A DNA stretch of 54,421 bases from a virus: IMG/VR virus record IMGVR_UViG_3300040808_003255, positions 1-54,421 of that record; one strand, written 5' to 3'. This document shows positions 1 to 8,701 of this stretch, one piece after another. Both the position numbers and the translations under genes were made by a program. Under the pieces are notes generated by a model. That model was not told where the DNA came from. It saw nothing but the letters and a program-made list of their open reading frames with translations, and made no database searches. Position 1 is the first letter of the stretch; each line of letters starts with the position of its first letter.

Positions 1-99
1 TGACAACTGTACATTATCTATGGTTGTCAGTATCTCTCCTGCATTCCCAATGTGTTTGTTGCCTCCATAACCGGCGCCTAATGGTGTTTTAAATCCCAT
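1..99 (-). CDS. Start of an unidentified structural-type protein (3' end beyond window)
   Basis: An ATG at 99-97 opens a frame that stays open for 33 codons to the window edge, so the stop codon is missing. The peptide begins MGFKTPLGAGYGGN and is rich in Gly and Asn. A purine-rich AGGA lies a few bases upstream of the ATG, and the start is only 11 bases downstream of the preceding propeller gene's stop, so the two are probably co-transcribed. Too little is visible to assign a family. The location suggests another tail or fibre component. Confidence 0.6.
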   Translation of the reverse strand, partial: MGFKTPLGAGYGGNKHIGNAGEILTTIDNVQLS

Positions 100-110
100 A
101 TTTTATTATC

Positions 111-1829
111 CTATCCGCTATATACTTGTGGTGATTGCCAACTTAAGCCTGTTGTGCCAGCAATATCAATGGTTGAATTGTATTTTCTCCAGCGATGTGA
201 TTTACTAATTATATCTCTTGGTCTCATTGGCTTTGTGCCTGCTCTTATCTGTAAATATTCTGCTCCAGTACTGTTTAGTGAATATCCTATTATATTAAAT
301 TCTCTGGAAGTACAATTTTGAGCAACATAATGAGTTCTAGTACCATAATTAGCACCACCTGAGATTGAAAAATCATCCATGATATTATGTGCATGTTGGT
401 TATATGCAATTATGTGGTTATTATTAATTCTGCCCATTGATCTATATCTTCCAAACCCATCATATGTGGATGATGTATTTGGAGGCTCTATATAACTTAT
501 GTATATTCCACTTACTGTATCATATGTAAATATTTTTTTATTAGTATCGTTTGATGTCCCAACAAAAAGATGTGTACCATCTCCTTCGACCCAATTACCA
601 AACCCGTGTACAGTGTCCAATAAACTCATAGGAGGTCCTATTTCACCAATAAACTTTCGACTGAGTGAACTGAACATATATACTGCTCCAATCCCACCTC
701 CTGCAAAAGGAGAACCTACGAATAATTTATCGTCGATTACTTTCATGCACCAACCATATTTGTCGCCAGACTCAACAACCGTTTCGATAGGTGCAAAAAG
801 GGATGGAGGGCTATCTGCATATGGATAAAGACTAATATTTTGCGCTGACAAAGTAAAATTTGGTATATTTGCTCGGTCTGTTAATGAATTAGTTCCTATT
901 CCGAATGGCACACTATATACTCTACCTGAATTATATTTACTAACGGATCCATCAGGGGAAAAACCAGGTGCTCCAATATAAAGTGTGCCGTTACACCACG
1001 CTAACGAGTGCCCAAACTTCATTCCTTCATGTGAAAAATTCGAGTATAAATTATTTGGAGATAGTGTACTTAATAAAACACCTTTTTTATCATACACATA
1101 TACACAACCGGCAGCACCACCTGTTGTAGTATTCGCATTTGCCCAGCGTTCAGACGATCCTAAGCCTCCACCGCTAAGTGTAGTTACTGTAACACCAGAT
1201 GGTTTTCCACCTGGACATCCTACAAATATTTTATTTCCGCCAATGACAACCGATGCGCCGTAATGGGCATATGATTTCTGATCGCCGGCGGGAAGATTAA
1301 GAGTCTCTCGAATACCATAAAGATTAAACCCTGTTGGAGTTGCTGGGTTGTGAACATTACGAGTATAGACAACACCTTCTTCTATATTACCGTTTTGCGT
1401 GGTATGGGGATGTCCAGTAATTAAAGTATGAGTTTCTGTAACCTTTCCAGGTGTGGTCGAGTTTATTTCGACTGGTGTGCCACTACCAGGGACTTGGTTG
1501 CCGCCCCACCAAGGAGCAATATCAAAACAACTACTTCCATATTCTGACATACCACGATGAGAAACACCGTTAACATCCAAGGGTAATTCTTCCAAGTTTT
1601 CTGTGCCCAAAATGTTTTTTGGAAAGTCATTCATTGCTGTAGGTTTACGATTAGTAGAAAAAACTGCAGGTTCACCAGGTTGAGAACCTATAGTAGATTC
1701 AATTAAAACTGAAGTGTCATGATTAGCGCCTTCAAGCCCGACGATGCTTGCATACGCAGAAACCGGACCTCCGCCACTTGAAGTTGGCACATTATTACTT
1801 CCCTGAGTTACTTTTTTAATAAAAGACAT
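111..1829 (-). CDS. FG-GAP-like beta-propeller protein (fourth of four paralogs)
   Basis: This 572-residue protein contains repeated blades of the form FG-x-S-L-x-W...L-x-I-G-x-P...G-x-V-Y, for example FGHSLAWCNGTLYIGAPG, YGWCMKVIDDKLFVGSPF and FGNWVEGDGTHLFVGTSN. These match the FG-GAP/integrin-alpha-like propeller pattern (closest to FG-GAP_2), without clear Ca-binding DxDxDG loops. The first ~170 residues are Gly/Ser/Thr-rich and non-repetitive, possibly an attachment region. There is no signal peptide or membrane segment. The start is set by GGAGGA about 10 bases upstream of the ATG and lies 3 bases after the 88-residue gene. An adhesin or receptor-binding virion protein is inferred from the fold and the fibre neighbourhood, not shown. 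Of the four paralogs it has the most diverged ends. Confidence 0.75.
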   Translation of the reverse strand: MSFIKKVTQGSNNVPTSSGGGPVSAYASIVGLEGANHDTSVLIESTIGSQPGEPAVFSTNRKPTAMNDFPKNILGTENLEELPLDVNGVSHRGMSEYGSSCFDIAPWWGGNQVPGSGTPVEINSTTPGKVTETHTLITGHPHTTQNGNIEEGVVYTRNVHNPATPTGFNLYGIRETLNLPAGDQKSYAHYGASVVIGGNKIFVGCPGGKPSGVTVTTLSGGGLGSSERWANANTTTGGAAGCVYVYDKKGVLLSTLSPNNLYSNFSHEGMKFGHSLAWCNGTLYIGAPGFSPDGSVSKYNSGRVYSVPFGIGTNSLTDRANIPNFTLSAQNISLYPYADSPPSLFAPIETVVESGDKYGWCMKVIDDKLFVGSPFAGGGIGAVYMFSSLSRKFIGEIGPPMSLLDTVHGFGNWVEGDGTHLFVGTSNDTNKKIFTYDTVSGIYISYIEPPNTSSTYDGFGRYRSMGRINNNHIIAYNQHAHNIMDDFSISGGANYGTRTHYVAQNCTSREFNIIGYSLNSTGAEYLQIRAGTKPMRPRDIISKSHRWRKYNSTIDIAGTTGLSWQSPQVYSG

Positions 1830-1832
1830 TTA

Positions 1833-2099
1833 TTACTGATCCTCCAAATCAACAAATGTGGATATAACATTTTCCTTTTGGACAATAAAAAAATCATTTG
1901 TTGTTAATGACCATAATACTGTATTTGAATTATCCGCATTATCGTTAATCGTTTGATATTGCTCTGGCATATTTGTTACGATATCGGGGTGCAAGGTAAA
2001 AAAATCATATTTTGATTCGTGATCATATTCGTTTATTAAATATGATATTGCTAATTTTTTATGTGCCTTAGCAGGGATTAAAATTGCTTCTTTTTTCAT
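1833..2099 (-). CDS. Small hypothetical protein between propeller genes
   Basis: An 88-residue acidic protein beginning MKKEAILIPAKAHKKL. I do not recognise a family. It is soluble by composition, with no signal peptide or membrane helix, and has an Asn/Asp-rich middle followed by a hydrophobic beta-like segment (TVLWSLTTNDFFIVQ). It lies between two FG-GAP-like propeller genes, 3 bases upstream of one and 33 bases downstream of the other. A GAGG-type ribosome site precedes the ATG. An AATAAATA box ends about 20 bases upstream, so it may head a late transcript. It could be a small adaptor or chaperone for the neighbouring propellers, but nothing in the sequence proves that. Confidence 0.65.
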   Translation of the reverse strand: MKKEAILIPAKAHKKLAISYLINEYDHESKYDFFTLHPDIVTNMPEQYQTINDNADNSNTVLWSLTTNDFFIVQKENVISTFVDLEDQ

Positions 2100-2118
2100 T
2101 TGTAATACCTCAATATTT

Positions 2119-2126
2119 TATTTATT
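2119..2126 (-). promoter_or_regulatory. Putative T4-type late promoter (AATAAATA)
   Basis: The minus strand reads AATAAATA in the gap between the 573-residue propeller gene and the 88-residue gene, about 20 bases before the ATG at 2099. It fits the NATAAATA late consensus of T4-like marine phages. The match is short and the region AT-rich, so the support is positional. Confidence 0.4.
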
Positions 2127-2132
2127 ATTTCT

Positions 2133-3854
2133 CTATACATCATAGAGGTATGTATAAAAACCTTGAGCTAATATATTGGAACCATCTGATTGATCTGATA
2201 TTTCCACCCTCATATCTGCTCCAACATTTGACCCACTTGCAGACCAGTATATTTTTCTGTCTTGTGTAAAATCGTGCCAAACATCTATTGCGTCGCCGAT
2301 GTCAGGATCATCTCCTGATAATTTGGTAAATCTCACATAGTATGTTCCTAATGGTGGATTACTACTACACCAAGTACCTCGTTGTTTATTTACAAGTCCT
2401 GTCTTGCCCCAAACAGTACCATTTGATTTAAATTCCCAACCGCCATCAAAATTTTCCAATTGTCTATTTTCAAGAAAGCCACCATATAGTGCAATGGTCT
2501 CAACAACATTGTCAAATAATTCTTTAGGTTTTCTTTTATACTCTTGGTCGATGTTATTATATGCGTCTTTGAGAGCTGGTGTATTATAAAAGAAAACCTG
2601 ACCCTTATCGCCTTGCACGGGTGCGGTCCCAAGAGGATCACCAAATATTACCAAGCCGTCGGCTGCAGCAAATCCTTCTCGAATCATTACAGTATCAGAT
2701 GATGAATATACTAATCCGTCTCCAGGAGAAACCAAATTAGTCATTGGTATTGTTCCAATAAAATTACCTTCAAGATCATATACAGAAGGTTCGGTATCTG
2801 CTCGTTTTTTGATATAAATTCGTCCATCACCAACACCGACCATACGCCCCCAACCTCCCGTTGCGGTAGGATTTGGATCTCTAATGATATTTAAAAAATT
2901 ACCATCGTAATCAAAAATAGCAACAATACCTTCTTGGAATAAACCACCAGCAGGAGAAAAATAAGAGCAACCAATTGCTAGAATACCATTTCCCATAGAA
3001 ATATGATCACCAAATGGTAATCCATCACCGCCACTTAATCCCAGTGGTATGTCTGCTAACCCAATACTTTTAATTAAGACACCGGATAAATCATGTAGAT
3101 TAACATAGTCACTTTGTGATGGTAGAGGATAATCTCCTGAAGGCGGCGCACTTGAAAGACGGACAGGAATTGCCAGTCTATTGTGAGAACCATCTATTGG
3201 TTTTGTTAGACTAAATTTGTCTGTTCCAGGAGTATAGAATTTTGTAATATATTCGCCATCAAGATCAAATACATATACGGCAATGTAATAGTCCGGACTG
3301 GCATTTCCACCGTCAGTCGAACATAGTACATAAATTCTTCCACCTATAATTTTTATGCCGGTTCCAAATGCTCGGCCTTTGGAAACCAAAGTGGGTGGTT
3401 CTGGATGCAGGACCTTTTTAATATATGCTTTACTTACAGAATCCCAGAGATGAAAAGCACCATTCCAAGCATCGGTACCACCAATTCCATCATCTTGCTG
3501 CTCACTTACTACTATTCTTCCGTAACCAATATCCACATGTCTTGCAAACTCATCGCCTGCAATCACACCTGGTCGTTCAAGTACCTCTCCATAATTTCCT
3601 TCAAAGTCAAACAAATATGCAAAACCAGAGTTATCATCACTGGATGTACCACTTGGACTACCAATTACAACTTTACCATCACCTATTGCTATTGCCTGTC
3701 CAAAACTATACGATCCAGGTGAGGATCTAATATTTTTTAATATAGGCATCTGCAAATTATTATAGCCTTTTGGAAAGCTAAAATCGGAATCAATAACCGT
3801 TCTGTTTTGGTCCACATAATATGTTGTAATTTGATTGTTTACTTTAATTGCCAT
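2133..3854 (-). CDS. FG-GAP-like beta-propeller protein with extra C-terminal domain
   Basis: This 573-residue protein carries about seven propeller blades over residues ~45-430. Clear blade cores are FGQAIAIGDGKVVIGSPS, FARHVDIGYGRIVVSEQQ, FGTGIKIIGGRIYVL, FGDHISMGNGILAIG and WGRMVGVGDGRIYIK, each followed by a strand of the type VYVFDLDGEYI. These are FG-GAP_2-like repeats. Unlike its paralogs it has a C-terminal domain (residues ~440-573) containing WEFKSNGTV and YYVRFTKLSGDDPDIGDA, a module I associate with phage structural proteins. The order blade domain then C-terminal domain suggests a virion adhesin with a separate tip or attachment unit. It starts 9 bases after the upstream paralog ends. 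Confidence 0.78.
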   Translation of the reverse strand: MAIKVNNQITTYYVDQNRTVIDSDFSFPKGYNNLQMPILKNIRSSPGSYSFGQAIAIGDGKVVIGSPSGTSSDDNSGFAYLFDFEGNYGEVLERPGVIAGDEFARHVDIGYGRIVVSEQQDDGIGGTDAWNGAFHLWDSVSKAYIKKVLHPEPPTLVSKGRAFGTGIKIIGGRIYVLCSTDGGNASPDYYIAVYVFDLDGEYITKFYTPGTDKFSLTKPIDGSHNRLAIPVRLSSAPPSGDYPLPSQSDYVNLHDLSGVLIKSIGLADIPLGLSGGDGLPFGDHISMGNGILAIGCSYFSPAGGLFQEGIVAIFDYDGNFLNIIRDPNPTATGGWGRMVGVGDGRIYIKKRADTEPSVYDLEGNFIGTIPMTNLVSPGDGLVYSSSDTVMIREGFAAADGLVIFGDPLGTAPVQGDKGQVFFYNTPALKDAYNNIDQEYKRKPKELFDNVVETIALYGGFLENRQLENFDGGWEFKSNGTVWGKTGLVNKQRGTWCSSNPPLGTYYVRFTKLSGDDPDIGDAIDVWHDFTQDRKIYWSASGSNVGADMRVEISDQSDGSNILAQGFYTYLYDV

Positions 3855-3863
3855 ATTCGTGTC

Positions 3864-5318
3864 CTATGTTACTCTCTCATCCATATTAATATAAGTACTC
3901 AGTAATGTTTCTGTCGCACTACCAACTGTCTGTGGTAGTTTATATCTGTAAACAAAACCACCTTGCCCATTAATTTCACCACATATGAATACATAGCCAT
4001 CAGCTATATTAACTTGCTCTACTACGTGTGGTTGGTTGTTTTTCAAAGGATGAATATTAAATGCTTCTATAAGATTGTGGTCCTTAAGCGACCAGACATT
4101 TACACGAGCTGTGCCATTAGTTGAATGTGCTGCATTTGCAGTACCGACAATAAATCCACAACCTATATCAAAATCACCATCTACTGATGTACCATCACCT
4201 TTTGTTCCGAATGCACCACCATTAGCTCTTGCATTTACCATTTTAATTGGGCCGTGCATTTTACCAGAGTTAATTTCCCAATAAACTATGCCGCCAGGGT
4301 TTAAAACAGGTTGGTGCCATTGATCACCTGATGAACCATCTAATGTGGTACCTACATACCCAGAACCTACTCTAATTCTTCTTCCCATGTTTTCAGGATA
4401 AGATGTACCAGGTAGTTCATATGAAGGATAATAGTAATTTCTCATCCATTTTCCGTCAGTAGTCCAAGCAGAAACACCACCAGTTCTATTCCAAGTTTCT
4501 GACGGCCCACCAAGATCATTAACTTGGTATCTCATATCCTTATCGGCAATGAAAAATCTACCTTCACCGTGGGCAATGGCATTCCCAAATGAACTATCTT
4601 GAGCATCAATAAAGGTATTTCCTAACTGATCTGTCCACCATTCTGAAGGTCTTATAAACGTATTAGCAAGGGCAAACGGTAAATTTGATGTATTCTTTGC
4701 ATCCATAAATTCAACCGAAAAGCCTGTTTGGGCAGCAGTACCTTGATATGATTTAGTCAGTGGAGATCCAATTACTGCTATGTCATCATTGCCTACCGTA
4801 AATGTATTCTTTGATCCTGTTTTGCCTTCATTCTCATTTCTAGCATTAAGTCGAATTATAGAAAAACGGTAGTTTCCAAAATGATCTCTTACTTCAATAT
4901 TACCTGGATTAGTAAAACCATTGTGATCAGCCTCGGGTTGGCCAATTAGTATTTTACCTTGCCCTAATTCAATGTGTTCACCAAATCTTGTGGCTCCAGC
5001 TGCATAAAGAGATGGTGTTAGGTTTTTCCAAAGTTCACCAGAATAATTTGTAATCCATACCTGACCGGACGTTACATCCTCTGGGTTTCCAATTACAAGT
5101 TTTCCAGCCCCTACAGCAACTGAAGTAACTTTTCCAAATTCGTTTGATGCTGGGTTCCAAAGATCCCATTGCAGTTGTGGATTTATTTCAAAAAGAGTTG
5201 CTTGAATAGTTGGTACATTTGGATAAATGACCGAAGGACCATCAGATGCTATTTGTGAATTGGTGGAATCATCATATACCGCACCATTGGCATTATAATT
5301 GTTTATAAAAACACTCAT
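3864..5318 (-). CDS. FG-GAP-like beta-propeller protein
   Basis: This 484-residue paralog has blade cores such as FGKVTSVAVGAGKLVIGNPE, FGEHIELGQGKILIGQPE, FTVGNDDIAVIGSPL and FGNAIAHGEGRFFIADKD, and a loop repeatedly mentioning GAV/VxV strands followed by DxxG turns. The pattern predicts a single propeller filling almost the whole protein. Its ATG overlaps the upstream paralog's stop codon by one base (TAATG), so translational coupling is likely. No enzyme motif, signal peptide or membrane segment is visible. It is probably a virion or fibre-associated propeller. Amino-acid identity to its paralogs looks low apart from the blade cores, which suggests old duplications or fast divergence. Confidence 0.75.
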   Translation of the reverse strand: MSVFINNYNANGAVYDDSTNSQIASDGPSVIYPNVPTIQATLFEINPQLQWDLWNPASNEFGKVTSVAVGAGKLVIGNPEDVTSGQVWITNYSGELWKNLTPSLYAAGATRFGEHIELGQGKILIGQPEADHNGFTNPGNIEVRDHFGNYRFSIIRLNARNENEGKTGSKNTFTVGNDDIAVIGSPLTKSYQGTAAQTGFSVEFMDAKNTSNLPFALANTFIRPSEWWTDQLGNTFIDAQDSSFGNAIAHGEGRFFIADKDMRYQVNDLGGPSETWNRTGGVSAWTTDGKWMRNYYYPSYELPGTSYPENMGRRIRVGSGYVGTTLDGSSGDQWHQPVLNPGGIVYWEINSGKMHGPIKMVNARANGGAFGTKGDGTSVDGDFDIGCGFIVGTANAAHSTNGTARVNVWSLKDHNLIEAFNIHPLKNNQPHVVEQVNIADGYVFICGEINGQGGFVYRYKLPQTVGSATETLLSTYINMDERVT

Positions 5319-6646
5319 TATGTTTTTCCTAAAATCTTTTGTCTCAAGGACAATGGGTCAACTAAATTTCTTGTTTTAAAGGAAACTGCACCGGTCGGTG
5401 ACATCAAAGAAGCGTTACCTAATACTCCAGCAATACCATGTTTAACATCAGCTTCTCTTGAAAAGTCATCATTGTCTATCGGATTCGGTCTAAGGTAACC
5501 TATGGTGCCACCTTCTAAATCCCACACAGCAATACCACCAGGCCGAACAAGTGAAGAGTCATTAGCATTCACCCTCATATCGGTTGCATATATTCTTCCA
5601 TTATCAATATAAACTTTTCCAAATCCGTATGATCCAGATGCCCCGGCCTGATTAAAATGAACTAAGGTGTTTATATGATCGCCATTATAATTAAATAGAT
5701 ATATTGCACCTATGTATCCATTTGGGCCCAATACGCTGTTCAGCTCATTGGAAAGTTCTGGACAAGTGACAGCTATAACTCCACCACCTATAGCACAATG
5801 TCTACCAAACTTCTCACCTCTTGTTACATCAGGTTCTGGTGAAACTATTTCCCTTAAAAGGTTTCCGTCTAAATCATATATTCCTACAAAGCCTTCTCTA
5901 TTACTAGAACCGGGAGATGTGCTATCACGTGCAGTACTAACAACCATTAAGCCATCGGCAAAGTCAACACATTCCGGTGCATAAGGAGTTCCATATTCGG
6001 AATTTCGTAAAGTTATTTCCTTTATGAGAGTGCCATCCTTATTGTATAGCCAGGTTCTAGGTATTCCGGCACCGCCTTTTAAAGCTATTCTATCTTCACC
6101 AGCCGCTATATTGTTTCCAAACCTTGTCTCATTGACTGAAATTGGTGAATTAATAATGAATTTTTGAGTACCGTCAAGATTATAAACATGAACTCTACCA
6201 ACAGAGTTATTTGATGGATATCTAACCTCTGAAAAAATAAGTTGACCTTGAGCAATTACAATACTGTTCATACCAAACGGCCCAACATAGGACCCAATAC
6301 TACTGGTATTCGCATCTGATATGATTATTTTGTAAAGAAGTGCTTCTGGGTTTTCGGCGCTTTCCAATATGCGTTCGGCATCATATACTCTTATGGTTTT
6401 GTTGTCTGGATCTCCTATTGCAAGTAAGCCATTACCAGCACCAACAGAACCTTTTCCAATTATAACACCATCATCATAAAGATATGTTGGCAGTGAGGAA
6501 TAACCTGGCTCGACTTGACGGCCTGAATAATTAATTGAATCAGGATTGGTTAGGTCGGGTGCTACTCCACCACCAGAACCATATAGTGCTGGTTTACCAT
6601 TAGCTGTACTTAAATATTTTTGAGAATCAGCTACTTTGAGTGCCAT
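5318..6646 (-). CDS. FG-GAP-like beta-propeller protein (first of four)
   Basis: This 442-residue protein is the shortest of the four propellers and shows seven blade-like units: cores include GSVGAGNGLLAIGDPD, FGNNIAAGEDRIALKG, FADGLMVVST, FGRHCAIGGGVIAVTCPE and FGKVYIDNGRIYATD, each followed by a xVYNLDGxxxxxI-type strand. A short N-terminal leader (MALKVADSQKYL) precedes the blades. It follows a strong TATAAATA box and a 7-bp stem-loop, with GGAG about 8 bases before the ATG, so it probably leads the late transcript for the whole propeller block. Function as adhesin or tail decoration is inferred from fold and neighbours. Confidence 0.77.
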   Translation of the reverse strand: MALKVADSQKYLSTANGKPALYGSGGGVAPDLTNPDSINYSGRQVEPGYSSLPTYLYDDGVIIGKGSVGAGNGLLAIGDPDNKTIRVYDAERILESAENPEALLYKIIISDANTSSIGSYVGPFGMNSIVIAQGQLIFSEVRYPSNNSVGRVHVYNLDGTQKFIINSPISVNETRFGNNIAAGEDRIALKGGAGIPRTWLYNKDGTLIKEITLRNSEYGTPYAPECVDFADGLMVVSTARDSTSPGSSNREGFVGIYDLDGNLLREIVSPEPDVTRGEKFGRHCAIGGGVIAVTCPELSNELNSVLGPNGYIGAIYLFNYNGDHINTLVHFNQAGASGSYGFGKVYIDNGRIYATDMRVNANDSSLVRPGGIAVWDLEGGTIGYLRPNPIDNDDFSREADVKHGIAGVLGNASLMSPTGAVSFKTRNLVDPLSLRQKILGKT

Positions 6647-6658
6647 TTGTATCTCCGG

Positions 6659-6687
6659 ACAATAGGTTGTAAACTACTTTCTATTGT
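6659..6687 (-). other. Stem-loop in the leader of the propeller transcript
   Basis: The arms ACAATAG (6681-6687 on the minus strand) and CTATTGT (6659-6665) are perfect complements with a 15-base loop. The hairpin sits directly downstream of the TATAAATA box and upstream of the GGAG ribosome site, so it would form at or close to the 5' end of the late mRNA. It may protect the transcript or tune translation. It lacks a following U-run, so it is not an obvious terminator. Confidence 0.4.
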
Positions 6688-6695
6688 TATTTATA
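6688..6695 (-). promoter_or_regulatory. T4-type late promoter (TATAAATA)
   Basis: The minus strand carries an exact TATAAATA, the T4 late -10 consensus, ending about 40 bases before the first propeller ATG. It overlaps the stop codon of the nucleotidyltransferase-cupin gene, and its position at an operon junction supports it. Confidence 0.6.
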
Positions 6696-7464
6696 CACGG
6701 CGTTCGATGTCGTCCTCTGATAATACATCACCCATCCATACCTCAATTACCTTTACTGGTTTGTTTCCCACGTTTATAGCCTTATGCCATGTTCGCTTAG
6801 GTATATCTATACTATCGCCGGTTTTATAGATCTTTTTAGTTTCATATCCATTTGGAAATTCCAAATTCATTCTTAAATCACCATCGACGATATGCCAATG
6901 TTCAGAACGTACAAAGTGTCTTTGGTCTGACAATGATTTACCAACATCAATGGATAATTCTTTTACCTTCCAATGGCCATTATGATCTAATTCTCTGTAT
7001 TTGCCCCATAGTCTTTCCGTGGTTGGTTTATCCCAATTTTTTAAAATCCAACTGGAACTATTTGCTTTATTTGTCCCACCAACACCAAACTCAAATATTA
7101 CATCATCACTGAATACCATCTCGGGTATATTTTCTTTTGTTCGATCTCCGCCATTGCAAAATACAATACGACATTTGGAATATTTTTCTAAAACTTTTTT
7201 AATGCAATCAATTGCCGTGTCATCAGAATCATCAAACTCTATAATTTCATCAACCATGTTTAAATGTTCAATGATTGTTTTACGTTCATTATAAGGCATA
7301 AATTCACGGCCTTTTTTTCTTTGCAACCAAGCATCAGAATTAATACCGACGACCAGCCAATCGCATAGTAAATTAGCATGATTCAGATAATGAATATGCC
7401 CAGAATGTACTGGGTCAAATCCACCAGTTACGATTCCTACAGTTTTAATTTCTTTCATTGCCAT
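6691..7464 (-). CDS. Nucleotidyltransferase fused to a type II mannose-6-phosphate isomerase-like cupin
   Basis: The 257-residue protein has two parts. Residues ~8-145 are a cytidylyltransferase-like HIGH-superfamily domain: GGFDPVHSGH carries the HxGH nucleotide-binding motif (H20, H23), and NGGDRTKENIPE is a downstream family motif. Residues ~170-255 are a cupin resembling the C-terminal isomerase domain of ManC/AlgA enzymes, with EHWHIVDGDL, IPKRTWHKAIN and the typical GDVLSEDDIERR end. The first domain should transfer a nucleotide to a phosphorylated sugar or polyol; the cupin may isomerise or bind a hexose phosphate. The substrate is not readable. It follows the TPR-FkbM gene by 16 bases. 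Similar genes occur in marine T4-like phages, where their role is unsettled. Confidence 0.8.
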   Translation of the reverse strand: MAMKEIKTVGIVTGGFDPVHSGHIHYLNHANLLCDWLVVGINSDAWLQRKKGREFMPYNERKTIIEHLNMVDEIIEFDDSDDTAIDCIKKVLEKYSKCRIVFCNGGDRTKENIPEMVFSDDVIFEFGVGGTNKANSSSWILKNWDKPTTERLWGKYRELDHNGHWKVKELSIDVGKSLSDQRHFVRSEHWHIVDGDLRMNLEFPNGYETKKIYKTGDSIDIPKRTWHKAINVGNKPVKVIEVWMGDVLSEDDIERRV

Positions 7465-7480
7465 GGTTTATTTACTCTCC

Positions 7481-8698
7481 TTACATTTCCATAAAACCGT
7501 GCATCATATAATCCCATACGAAATTTGACTCCTCATTAGAAGTTTTCATATGCTTTTTAAAATATGAAGGATGCACCCACCAATCTTCGTATGTTTGCTT
7601 ATCATCAAGTGCAATATCATTAGCACATAAAATATAACCTGCCTTTTCTAGGTGTTCTCTGGCTACAGTTTTAATTTCGTCACCCCACCAACATGAATTA
7701 TGCTGAAACTGAATGACTGAAAAATCATATCTTTTAAATGGAATTTTTAATAATGTTTTTAATGATGCTTCCTCACAATTAATTCTTAGGAAATCAATAT
7801 GTTCTTCCATACAATGACTTTTAAGTAGAGCTTCATAATCTATTTCTTCAGCGTTGCCTGTAATGATTGTAGAATTTCTTGTCTGTGCATGTTTATAACA
7901 TGTTTTTTCATTAATGTCAACAGAAATTCCTTTCCATCCAAATGTCTTTTCCAGTAATGCAGTAGCATTCCATGTAAATGGCTCACCGGATCCAAGCTCG
8001 ATAAATGATCCACGTTCCTTTCCATCCAATACCGAGAGCACAAACATATCCTGAAAGTGTCTAGCATAATTTTCAGTTACTTTTCCAAGACCTTTAAATG
8101 GGAACTTATAAAGGCTTTTATCTTCTCTGTTATATTTTAATGAGCTTGGATAACCTACTGTATCCAAAGTACTATTGACTTTTGTTTTTAGATCTTTATC
8201 AGAAATAATATCTTTATATTTTAAATTAAATAGAGCCTGTTTACCCTGATCCTTACCATTATCTTTCCATAGAGCCAATGCATTTAAGTATTTAATTCCA
8301 TGCATTCCTGGATAATCGACATCCAAATCATTCTGATCTTTTAATGATAGACCAATACCTGAGTACATCAATGATGGTCTCCATTGATCCATATCCTGGT
8401 GCCACTTTGCAAGAAAATAGTATGCCTCTGGTCTTTGGGGTAAGACACCAACCGCATTTTCCATAATGGATCTTGCACTCTGCCACCGACCTTTAGCTCT
8501 ATAATAGATCTTGCTTAATTGAATTAGAGACTTATATTGCAATTCCTTATCTTCATATTCATAATCTGCAGCACGAAGATAAAATGTTGCGGCCGCGGCA
8601 CCTTGTTCGAGCCGATCATATTCTTTAGCAAGAGCAAACATTTTTTGTGTGTTATGTGTATCTAACACGACGTCATTTAATAATTCTTGTAAAACCAT
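7481..8698 (-). CDS. TPR protein with FkbM-like SAM-dependent methyltransferase domain
   Basis: The N-terminal ~170 of 405 residues form helical TPR-like repeats (for example AAAATFYLRAADYEYEDK and PEAYYFLAKWHQDMDQW). The C-terminal ~200 residues resemble FkbM methyltransferases: GSFIELGSGEPF is motif I for S-adenosylmethionine, GWKGISVDIN is the following acidic-tip strand, and IDFLRINCEEAS sits where FkbM proteins usually have IDFLKIDVEG, so the acidic residue pattern there is altered. FkbM enzymes O-methylate sugars or polyketides. The TPR part may hold the enzyme to a protein or glycan partner. Three bases separate it from the upstream GH130-like gene, and it is probably translated with the nucleotidyltransferase-cupin gene. 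Confidence 0.78.
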   Translation of the reverse strand: MVLQELLNDVVLDTHNTQKMFALAKEYDRLEQGAAAATFYLRAADYEYEDKELQYKSLIQLSKIYYRAKGRWQSARSIMENAVGVLPQRPEAYYFLAKWHQDMDQWRPSLMYSGIGLSLKDQNDLDVDYPGMHGIKYLNALALWKDNGKDQGKQALFNLKYKDIISDKDLKTKVNSTLDTVGYPSSLKYNREDKSLYKFPFKGLGKVTENYARHFQDMFVLSVLDGKERGSFIELGSGEPFTWNATALLEKTFGWKGISVDINEKTCYKHAQTRNSTIITGNAEEIDYEALLKSHCMEEHIDFLRINCEEASLKTLLKIPFKRYDFSVIQFQHNSCWWGDEIKTVAREHLEKAGYILCANDIALDDKQTYEDWWVHPSYFKKHMKTSNEESNFVWDYMMHGFMEM

Positions 8699-8701
8699 AA
8701 T

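Noticed and set aside
499-1263. Plus-strand frames opposite the first propeller gene
   Set aside because: Antisense shadows of a supported gene, with no ribosome site or recognisable domain.
2133-6646. One propeller gene split by frameshifts
   Set aside because: Each of the four proteins has its own leader, ribosome site and full set of blades, so they are separate paralogs.
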